A stretch of 64,000 nucleotides of DNA from Phycisphaerae bacterium (GTDB lineage Bacteria; Planctomycetota; Phycisphaerae; Phycisphaerales; Phycisphaeraceae): contig JAUIGU010000019.1 in the NCBI GenBank assembly GCA_030432595.1, forward strand, positions 20,235 to 84,234. The letters run 5' to 3'. This document shows, piece after piece, positions 58,247-64,000 of the stretch. Position 1 is the stretch's first letter, and each line of letters starts with the position of its first letter. Below the pieces are notes generated by a model. The model had not been told where the DNA came from and did not search any database. It saw only the letters and a list, made by a program, of their open reading frames with translations. The position numbers and the translations under genes were made by a program.

Positions 58247-60250
58247 TCATGCGTCGGCCGGCACAAGCGTTCCCTCGATGTACGGGTCGAAGACCATCGC
58301 GGGGTTGCGCTTTTCCATCAGGTCGGCGGTGCGGGCGTCGGCCCGGAGGACGTCGAGAGTCTGGGCGAAGCCCATGCGGTGGATGAAGGGGCCCATTTTC
58401 TCTGATTGGCTGAGAGATGATTGATGATTGATGAGTGAAGCATCCCCGTTCGACGCCGCGGGTTGGCGTTCTTTCTTATACCAATCGAAGAGGACGGCGC
58501 AGACGTCGGCAACGCGGTCGCGGGGGACCATGCTCAGGTACTGCTTGTCGCCGTCGGTGAGCCAGTGGCCTTGGGTGGAGGCGTCTTCGGAGCCGCCGAG
58601 CTTGAGGGCGTAGTTGTCGCCGCCGGAGCCGACCCAGCCGAAGGTCTTGGTGGCGGGGCGGAAGCACTGGCGTTCGCAGCCGGTGATGCCGATGGACTCG
58701 GCCAGGTCGCCGTAGCCGCGGGCTTCGAGCTCGTCGATGAGCTCGGGCTCGAACTGTTCGGAGTCGGTGTAGCTCAGCCGGCAGGTGGGCAGGCCGACGC
58801 ACGCGCCCGAGAGGACGCGCAACGTCGAATACGTTTTGCCGCGGCGCGTGCCGTGGCCGTATTCCGCGAGCTTCGCCACAAAATCTTCTTTCGCGGCTTC
58901 GTCGATGTTGGTGAAGAGCAGGTCCTGGTTGGGCGTGATCATGAGCTCGACGCCGGGGAAGGCGGCGAGGGTTTCGCGGACCATGCTGCGCAGGCGGGGT
59001 TTGTCGGGTAACGCCCGGGGACGGCCGTCCCCGGGCTTTGAGGCGCGGCCTTCATTGAGTTTTTCGGGGTCGATGTAGGTCTCGTCGACGAGTCGGCCGC
59101 ACTCGATGTACGCGCCGTACGCCCACTTGCCGTTGGACTCCTGTTTGGTCCAACCGTGGTGCAGGTGCCGCGGGCCCGGGACGGCGGGGTTGTCGGTGTT
59201 GGGGCCCAGGTCGGCGCCGAGGTTCTTGACCTCGTCGCGGTACCACTGGATGCCCTGCTTCCAGACGACGTATTTCATGCGGGCCCAGACGCGGTTCTTG
59301 CGGTCGCCCCACTGCTTGTGGACGTCGACGATGGCTTTGAGCCCGGGCATGAGCTGGTCGGGGGTGAACGTGCCCAGCGGCAGGCCGTGCGCGGCGAAGG
59401 TGGGCTTGCCCTTCTTCTCGCCCTGCCCGCCGCCGACGTAGACCTGGTACGCGACGACCTTCGCGGCGCTGCCCGTGCCTTCGACGACGGGCGCGATGCC
59501 GACCTCGTTGGTGCGGAGTTCGGTGCAGTTGTCATAGGTGATGTCGCCGGTGTCGGGGTCGCGGTGGACGGCGCTGAAGGCGATCTTGAACTTGCGGTTG
59601 AGCAGCTTCGGGCCGTAGTCGTACTGCACGTCCGGGTCGGCGATGTCGGCGGGGTTGACCGCGAAGACCTGGATGTGCGCCGCGGCGGGCAGGCGGAAGT
59701 ACGCGCCGTACTGGTGCGCAAGCTCGAACGCGTTCGCGCCCGGAATGGTCGAGAACTTCGACAGCGGGCAACCCATGACGTTGCGGACGTTGTCGCCGCA
59801 GCCGTTGAGGGTGTAGAACCCGGTGGTGGCGATTTTTTGGACGAGCGCCATGACCTGCGGCTTGTGGAGCCAGTGGTACTGGATGTTCTGCCGGGTGGTG
59901 AGGCGGAGCGAGTTGTTGCCGTAGGGGTTGTGGTCGCAGTATTCGTCGGCGACCTCGTCGAAGACGCCCCACTGGTTGGCGTTGAACGCGCCGCCGCCGG
60001 GAATGGTCGCGCGGACCATGTACATCCAGTCCTTCTCGGTGCCCTTGGCGGCGCGGTTGTACTCGAGGTACAGGCCGTGGGACTTGGAGAGGAACTCGGA
60101 CTCTTTGTCGGTGTCGGGCGTGCCGTGGTCGCGGTAGGCCTCGGGCAGCGGGCCGACGACCATGTTGGAGTTGAGCTTGAAGTGCTCGTCGGCACCGAGC
60201 TGGTCGTCGGGGGTGTTGAGCAGGGGTTCGGGTTGCTTGGATCGTGCCAC
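58247..60250 (-). CDS. Sulfite/nitrite reductase hemoprotein with two repeat-encoded inserts
   Basis: Siroheme and 4Fe-4S enzyme that makes the six-electron reduction of sulfite (or nitrite), about 667 residues. The first half has FNANQWGVFDEVADEYCDHN and RLTTRQNIQYHWL; the cluster ligands are C-x5-C in SGACVGLPTCRLS and C-x3-C in ITGCERQCFRPATKTFGW. Two parts are not family-like and are coded by dispersed repeats: about 15 residues near SKPGDGRPRALPDKP (palindrome 59013-59036), and about 18 near GDASLINHQSSLSQSEK (58405-58440). Both lie between conserved strands or close to the C-terminus and keep the frame. The start is GTG 60250 ((V/M)ARSKQPEPLLN). Sulfite versus nitrite cannot be settled here. 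Confidence 0.88.
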   Translation of the reverse strand: MARSKQPEPLLNTPDDQLGADEHFKLNSNMVVGPLPEAYRDHGTPDTDKESEFLSKSHGLYLEYNRAAKGTEKDWMYMVRATIPGGGAFNANQWGVFDEVADEYCDHNPYGNNSLRLTTRQNIQYHWLHKPQVMALVQKIATTGFYTLNGCGDNVRNVMGCPLSKFSTIPGANAFELAHQYGAYFRLPAAAHIQVFAVNPADIADPDVQYDYGPKLLNRKFKIAFSAVHRDPDTGDITYDNCTELRTNEVGIAPVVEGTGSAAKVVAYQVYVGGGQGEKKGKPTFAAHGLPLGTFTPDQLMPGLKAIVDVHKQWGDRKNRVWARMKYVVWKQGIQWYRDEVKNLGADLGPNTDNPAVPGPRHLHHGWTKQESNGKWAYGAYIECGRLVDETYIDPEKLNEGRASKPGDGRPRALPDKPRLRSMVRETLAAFPGVELMITPNQDLLFTNIDEAAKEDFVAKLAEYGHGTRRGKTYSTLRVLSGACVGLPTCRLSYTDSEQFEPELIDELEARGYGDLAESIGITGCERQCFRPATKTFGWVGSGGDNYALKLGGSEDASTQGHWLTDGDKQYLSMVPRDRVADVCAVLFDWYKKERQPAASNGDASLINHQSSLSQSEKMGPFIHRMGFAQTLDVLRADARTADLMEKRNPAMVFDPYIEGTLVPADA
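58405..58440. repeat. TGATTGATGA-family repeat inside the sulfite reductase gene
   Basis: AT-rich tract sharing the 16-mer GAGAGATGATTGATGA (58412-58427) with the intergenic repeat at 17637-17652. Translated on the minus strand as SLINHQSSLSQS. Confidence 0.8.
59013..59036. repeat. AAAGCCCGG-family palindrome inside the sulfite reductase gene
   Basis: A perfect 24-base palindrome, GCCCGGGGACGG with its reverse complement, flanked by A..C / TTTG. It is a relative of the intergenic palindrome at 42008-42037 and is in frame on the minus strand. Confidence 0.9.
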
Positions 60251-60262
60251 GGGGGTTTCCGG

Positions 60263-60300
60263 GGTTCGGGGGACAGGGTTCGGGGTACGGGGGTGACGGC
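60263..60300. repeat. GGTTCGGGG-rich tract upstream of sulfite reductase
   Basis: GGGTTCGGGGTACGGGG units just before the sulfite reductase start. A loosely similar complement (CGTACCCC...CCCCGAACCC) lies before the SDR gene at 7989-8018. Possible dispersed repeat; weak. Confidence 0.35.
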
Positions 60301-60379
60301 CGGGGCGTTGCAAATCCGGGCCAAACCGCATGATAGCGGGGGCGAACCTCCACCCGAGGCGTCGCGTAGCTCCCAAAAT

Positions 60380-60769
60380 ATGTGGCAGCCCGTGTCGACC
60401 GTCTGCGTGTCTGTTTCTGTTTTGCTCGGTCTGTCGGCATGTAACAGCGCGATCGAACCTCCGCATGCCCCGACCCCTGACCGATCTGCCGAACGCCGGG
60501 CGGCCGAGTTGGAGGCCGAACAGCGTGGCACCTACACACGCGAAGGCTCGAGCATTGAGTTGGACGCGATTGAACTCGACCCCGAGTTCCAATTGTGGGT
60601 TGCGGCCATCGATCAAGAGGTCGATGAAACGCTCAAGACACACCCTCGCTACAACAAACTCGGATACTGCCACTTTTTCTGGGCCGAACGGCAACAGCTG
60701 CTTTGGGAGCGGCACGGCATCGTCTGGCGACCACCGAGCGAGCTCAACTGGAATGTCTGCTTCGATTAG
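60380..60769 (+). CDS. Hypothetical lipoprotein
   Basis: Small exported protein of about 129 residues. The N-terminus MWQPVSTVCVSVSVLLGLSA leads to a lipobox LSAC near residue 21. The mature part is acidic, with AERRAAELEAEQRG and a C-terminal HFFWAERQQLLWERHGIVWR. I recognise no family. The ATG is the first in a much longer frame that is otherwise antisense to the sulfite reductase. It is divergent from that gene by about 130 bases and not clearly linked to ugd. Confidence 0.6.
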   Translation: MWQPVSTVCVSVSVLLGLSACNSAIEPPHAPTPDRSAERRAAELEAEQRGTYTREGSSIELDAIELDPEFQLWVAAIDQEVDETLKTHPRYNKLGYCHFFWAERQQLLWERHGIVWRPPSELNWNVCFD

Positions 60770-60958
60770 CGCCGCTTCCGACCGCATGGCCCTCTATACG
60801 CCCACTCCCGGCCCCGATAAACTCCCCCCTCGGCCTGAACCCGCCCCCCGATCCGGCCGACCATGGAGTAGACGAACCGGGACCACCCCGGGCCGTAGAG
60901 TTGGGTGCAGAGCGACCCATAACTTCCCCCTTTTCGCGAGCAGATCAGAGGAACAACC

Positions 60959-62347
60959 ATGCGCATCACCATGGTCGGCACCGGTTACGTCGGGCTTGTC
61001 ACCGGCACCTGCTTCTCCAACCTGGGCAACGACGTCACCTGCCTCGACATCGACCCCAAGAAGATCGAGAAGCTCAACAACGGCATCTCGCCCATCTACG
61101 AGCCCGGGCTCGACGAGATGATCCAGCGCAACCACAAGGCCGGGCGCCTGCACTTCACGACCGACGCCAAGACCGCGTACCAGACCGCCGAGCTCATCTT
61201 CATCTGCGTCGGCACGCCTTCGGATGAGAAAGGCCACGCCGACCTGAAGTACGTCCTCGCCGCCGCGTCCGACGTGGGCAAGGCCATCGAAAGCGCGCCC
61301 GGCCCCACGGGCGGCGACCCCGAAGACCGCCGCGCGAAGATCGTCGTCGTCAAGTCCACCGTGCCCGTCGGCACCAACGCCAAGGTCCGCGACGCCATCG
61401 CCGCCCAAACCAGCAAGCCCTTCAAGATGGCCTCCAACCCCGAGTTCCTCAAGGAAGGCGCGGCCATCAACGACTTCATGAAGCCCGACCGCGTCGTCGT
61501 CGGCGTCGACGACCTCGAAGGCACCGGCGGACGTATGCGCCAGCTCTACGAGCCCTTCGTCCGCAACGGGCACCCCATCTACATCATGGATATCCCGTCC
61601 GCCGAGATGGTCAAGTACGCCGCCAACGCCATGCTCGCGACGAAAATCAGCTTCATCAACGAGATCGCCAACCTCTGCGAGGCCTACGGCTCCAACGTCG
61701 ACGAGGTCTGGCGCGGCATGACCTCCGACGCCCGCATCGGCAACAAGTTCCTCTACCCCGGCCTGGGCTACGGCGGGTCGTGCTTCCCCAAAGACACCCT
61801 CGCCTGCGTCTCCATGGGCACCGAATCCAACACGCCCACCCCGCTGCTCGCCGCCGTCCACGACGTCAACCAGCAGCAACGCCTCAACTTCTACGACAAG
61901 ATCGTCAAACACTTCGGCGGCGAAACCAACCTCTCCGGCAAGACCTTCGCCATCTGGGGCCTCGCCTTCAAGCCCGGCACCGACGACGTCCGCGAAGCCC
62001 CCGCGCTCACGCTCGCCCAGAAACTCACCGCCGCCGGCGCCACCGTCAAGGCCCACGACCCCGTCGCCCACGAAACCACCCACGACGTGCTCGGCGACAC
62101 CATCACCTACCACGAGATGTACGACACCCTCGACGGCGCGTCGGCGCTCATCATCTGCACCGACTGGCCCGAGTTCAAACAACCCAACTTCGTCGAGGTC
62201 CGCACCCGCCTCACCGACCCCGTCATCTTCGACGGCCGCAACCTCTACAAACCCGCCCTCATGCAGGAAGAAGGCTTCACCTACCACAGCGTCGGCCGAA
62301 ACCCGGTCAACGCGGTCAACGCGGAAGCGGTGAAGGCGGCCGGCTAA
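60959..62347 (+). CDS. ugd: UDP-glucose 6-dehydrogenase
   Basis: Cytosolic NAD enzyme that oxidises UDP-glucose twice to UDP-glucuronate, a precursor for capsule and exopolysaccharide. The 462-residue protein starts MRITMVGTGYVGLVTGTCFS (Rossmann), then VGTPSDEKGHADLKYV, KSTVPVGTNAKV, NPEFLKEGAAINDFMKPDRV, and the catalytic cysteine at about 275 in GYGGSCFPKDTLACV. The C-terminal GLAFKPGTDDVREAPAL and GRNLYKP are standard. A strong SD (AGAGGAAC) precedes the ATG. An AGCCCCG palindrome 31 bases after the stop is followed by T-rich sequence and could end the transcript. Confidence 0.95.
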   Translation: MRITMVGTGYVGLVTGTCFSNLGNDVTCLDIDPKKIEKLNNGISPIYEPGLDEMIQRNHKAGRLHFTTDAKTAYQTAELIFICVGTPSDEKGHADLKYVLAAASDVGKAIESAPGPTGGDPEDRRAKIVVVKSTVPVGTNAKVRDAIAAQTSKPFKMASNPEFLKEGAAINDFMKPDRVVVGVDDLEGTGGRMRQLYEPFVRNGHPIYIMDIPSAEMVKYAANAMLATKISFINEIANLCEAYGSNVDEVWRGMTSDARIGNKFLYPGLGYGGSCFPKDTLACVSMGTESNTPTPLLAAVHDVNQQQRLNFYDKIVKHFGGETNLSGKTFAIWGLAFKPGTDDVREAPALTLAQKLTAAGATVKAHDPVAHETTHDVLGDTITYHEMYDTLDGASALIICTDWPEFKQPNFVEVRTRLTDPVIFDGRNLYKPALMQEEGFTYHSVGRNPVNAVNAEAVKAAG

Positions 62348-62377
62348 TCCCGACCACCCACAACCCAACCTTCCCCA

Positions 62378-62401
62378 CAGCCCCGCAAACGCTTGCGGGG
62401 C
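62378..62401. repeat. AGCCCCG-family palindrome downstream of ugd, possible terminator
   Basis: Stem AGCCCCGCAA / TTGCGGGGCT with loop ACGC, followed by TTTCTGTTG. Same sequence as at 15721 and 16314. As a GC stem plus short T run it may also serve as a rho-independent terminator. Confidence 0.85.
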
Positions 62402-62432
62402 TTTCTGTTGAACTCACATCTCACACCATGCG

Positions 62433-62438
62433 TAGCAT
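62433..62438 (+). promoter_or_regulatory. -10-like TAGCAT, 5 nt before cytochrome P460 start
   Basis: TAGCAT-CGTTC-ATG at 62444; one base shorter than the six-base rule seen elsewhere. Confidence 0.35.
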
Positions 62439-62443
62439 CGTTC

Positions 62444-63019
62444 ATGACGCAGCCGACGATGCTTTTTGCCGCATGCCTGTCAGCGCTCATCGGTGCCGGC
62501 TGTTCGTCCGAGTCCAGCGAATCGAAATCTCACACCACGCCTGATCCCGCGATCACAGTTGACGCCGTGCTCGCCGAATACTCCGAATACCGCGCGATGA
62601 CCGACGGCCCGGTGCCCATCGATTCAGCGTTGTGGGCGGACTGCCGTCCTATGAGCGAAGTGATGATCGGATCACGCAAGAAGTTCGGCCCGCACGCGGA
62701 GTTTTTCGCCGTCTTCTTCATGAACCCGCCGGCCGCGAATAACTTTAAGAGCGGTGACCCTCCGTATCCGCCGGGCTCCGTCATCGTTAAAGAAAAACAA
62801 TCTTCGTACTTCGACGATGAGATGTCCGGCCCCGGCATGGCCGGCATGATCAAACGCGAACCCGGCTACGACCCAAACCACGGCGACTGGGAATACTTCT
62901 TCGTCGACGACGACACGCCCCTCGCTCAGGGCAAGTTGCCCTCCTGCATCGACTGCCACCAGCGTGTTGCGGACCGGGATTACGTGTTTGGCGATTGGGC
63001 AGGTCGTGCGGGTCGGTGA
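62444..63019 (+). CDS. Cytochrome P460 family lipoprotein
   Basis: Exported heme protein of about 191 residues. The signal has a lipobox LIGAGC near residue 20. The mature domain carries the P460 pattern PPGSVIVKEKQSSYFDDEMS, MIKREPGYDPNHGDWEYFFV, and near the end the heme site SCIDCHQRVADRDYVFGDW with CxxCH. Relatives oxidise hydroxylamine or detoxify nitrogen oxides; the Lys that cross-links the heme in true P460 could be the one in VIVKEK. The start ATG 62444 gives the lipobox at the usual place; an upstream ATG at 62393 is less likely. Confidence 0.82.
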   Translation: MTQPTMLFAACLSALIGAGCSSESSESKSHTTPDPAITVDAVLAEYSEYRAMTDGPVPIDSALWADCRPMSEVMIGSRKKFGPHAEFFAVFFMNPPAANNFKSGDPPYPPGSVIVKEKQSSYFDDEMSGPGMAGMIKREPGYDPNHGDWEYFFVDDDTPLAQGKLPSCIDCHQRVADRDYVFGDWAGRAGR

Positions 63020-63021
63020 GT

Positions 63022-63027
63022 TAAATT
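63022..63027 (+). promoter_or_regulatory. -10-like TAAATT, 6 nt before nucleotidyltransferase start
   Basis: TAAATT-GCCCGC-ATG at 63034; overlaps the region just after the P460 TGA stop. Exact six-base spacing. Confidence 0.5.
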
Positions 63028-63033
63028 GCCCGC

Positions 63034-63774
63034 ATGTTCACCCCCACCTCCCGCGACCAACTCCGTGACGCGATCCTCGCGTGGGCGCAGGACGACCCGC
63101 GCATCGTCGGCGGGGCGCTCACCGGGTCGGCGGCGCTCGGCAAAGAAGACCGCTGGTCGGACATCGACCTGATCTTCGGCGTCGAGCCGGCGGACGAACT
63201 TCAGGCCGTCCTCGCCGACGTGACCGCGCTCATGGCGGCCGACCACGGCGCGGTACACCACCTCGACGTCGTCGCCCGGCGGACCGTGTACCGCGTGTTC
63301 TTCCTCGAAAGCACGCTGCAGGTGGACCTCGCGTTTGCGCCGGCCGAGGAGTTCGGGGCGGTGGCACCGAGCTTCAAACTGCTGTTCGGCGAAGAACGTG
63401 AGCAGCCGCAGTTCCCCGGGCCCGACGCGGCGGGGCTCATCGGCTGGGCGTGGCTGTACGCGCTGCACGCTCGGTCGAGCCTGGAGCGCGGCAAGCCCTG
63501 GCAGGCCGAGCACATGATCGCCGGCCTGCGCGAGCGCGTCCTTTCCCTGGCCTGCCTCCGCCACAACCTGCCCGCCCACGAAGGCCGCGGCGTCGATCAA
63601 CTCCCCGACGACCTCAAGGCCACGCTCCACGATTCCCTCGTCGGCACCCTCGACCCCGAAGCCCTGCGGCGCGCCTTCCGCGTCGCGACCGAAGCGCTCG
63701 TGCAAGAGACCGAACACGCCGACCCGTCGCTGGCCGACCGCGTGCGCGGCCCGATCCGCGCGTTGTGTGTATGA
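63034..63774 (+). CDS. Nucleotidyltransferase domain protein
   Basis: Cytosolic protein of 246 residues with a Pol-beta-type nucleotidyltransferase fold. The catalytic G-S-x(n)-D-x-D motif is LTGSAALGKEDRWSDIDLIF (about 30-49), with a third acid in LQVDLAFAPAEEF near 94. The C-terminal half (about 130-246) is helical (GWAWLYALHARSSLERGKPW, LRERVLSLACLRHNLPAHEG), like aminoglycoside- or kanamycin-type adenylyltransferases. A drug target is not proven; it may modify another small molecule. Start fixed by the TAAATT-N6 pattern. Confidence 0.82.
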   Translation: MFTPTSRDQLRDAILAWAQDDPRIVGGALTGSAALGKEDRWSDIDLIFGVEPADELQAVLADVTALMAADHGAVHHLDVVARRTVYRVFFLESTLQVDLAFAPAEEFGAVAPSFKLLFGEEREQPQFPGPDAAGLIGWAWLYALHARSSLERGKPWQAEHMIAGLRERVLSLACLRHNLPAHEGRGVDQLPDDLKATLHDSLVGTLDPEALRRAFRVATEALVQETEHADPSLADRVRGPIRALCV

Positions 63775-63794
63775 ACACGGTGTATAGCGCCCAC

Positions 63795-63930
63795 CGCCAC
63801 CCCACGGGCTGAGCGCCGTGCGCAGGTTTCTGACGTTCGGCGCGCAGTCCGTTGGACTGCGGCTAAAAACATAAAGCTTTGTGTCTCAGTGGTCTCTGCG
63901 CCCTCCGCGCCTCCGCGGTTCAATCGGCTG
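63795..63930. repeat. Repeat-like tail region after the nucleotidyltransferase gene
   Basis: Contains a hairpin GCAGTCC / GGACTGC near 63840 and a tract TTGTGTCTCAGTGGTCTCTG...CCTCCGCGGTTCAAT (63878-63922) that resembles a widespread dispersed sequence in environmental bacterial genomes. No gene is seen from 63775 to the right edge. Confidence 0.45.
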
Positions 63931-64000
63931 CGCAACAACGCGCACCCGCGCCCCGAGGTAAGCCCCGCTTCTCTCCGGAACTTCCGGGGGTGGCGGGGGC

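Noticed and set aside
1..64000. tRNA or rRNA genes
   Set aside because: No GGTTCRANNCC-type arm with a matching acceptor stem and no rRNA-like sequence was seen by eye; a covariance search would be decisive.

Overview
The window looks like a chromosomal segment of a planctomycete, most likely class Phycisphaerae. Signs: very high GC with Planctomycetota-like protein sequences, PEP-CTERM tails placed behind dockerin-like calcium repeats, a MetX-MetW fusion, several membrane proteins carrying the short CxxC...CPECG ribbon common in that phylum, and many genes without a Shine-Dalgarno sequence. I see no rRNA, tRNA, CRISPR array, prophage or plasmid backbone. The assignment is an inference from protein character, not from a marker gene.

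Layout. 1-6.4 kb: acyltransferase (cut by the left edge), cytochrome-c/PQQ-type sugar dehydrogenase, two unknown exported or membrane proteins, gltD. 6.6-7.9 kb: a REP-associated transposase (RAYT) between two pairs of its REP hairpins, then a zinc-ribbon membrane protein. 8-13.7 kb: SDR, pterin dehydratase, HD-GYP, and a large secreted GH57 enzyme with dockerin repeats and PEP-CTERM. 13.7-16.3 kb: repeat-rich spacer, a zinc-ribbon membrane protein and a second, tyrosine-less RAYT-like gene framed and interrupted by palindromes. 16.4-18.8 kb: agmatine deiminase and N-carbamoylputrescine amidase (agmatine to putrescine). 19-25 kb: RRM protein, nusB, YHYH protein, zinc-ribbon protein, ftsY, lepB. 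25-28 kb: GH10 xylanase and a LEA14-like lipoprotein. 28-38.5 kb: cstA, plsC, cmk, M50 protease, a PilZ-J-domain fusion, esterase and globin, hpf, dppA, cls. 38.7-46.4 kb: P1B ATPase, ADP-ribosylglycohydrolase, metX-metW, glycosyltransferase. 46.5-50 kb: PEP-CTERM protein, an ECF sigma factor with a small membrane partner, SnoaL-like protein, TerC. 50-56 kb: glycan block (GH10, PQQ sugar dehydrogenase, GH29 fucosidase) and an M19 dipeptidase. 56-64 kb: HxlR regulator with a divergent SDR, a low-GC PEP-CTERM gene, sulfite/nitrite reductase, lipoprotein, ugd, cytochrome P460, nucleotidyltransferase.

The most unusual signal is not a gene cluster but a population of palindromic elements of at least six sequence families. 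They sit between genes, supply or straddle the stop codons of several genes, and in at least four genes (RAYT-like 2, aguB, cstA, sulfite reductase) lie in frame inside the coding sequence, so that palindromic DNA is translated as extra peptide. A second window-wide signal is a -10-like TANNNT hexamer exactly 6 nt before the start codon of at least ten genes, as expected for leaderless mRNAs. Two c-di-GMP-type genes (HD-GYP and PilZ) share an identical GTCGATAACCC-N4-ATG start region. Several exported glycan enzymes have a LacI-family-like AANCGNTT site in their promoter.
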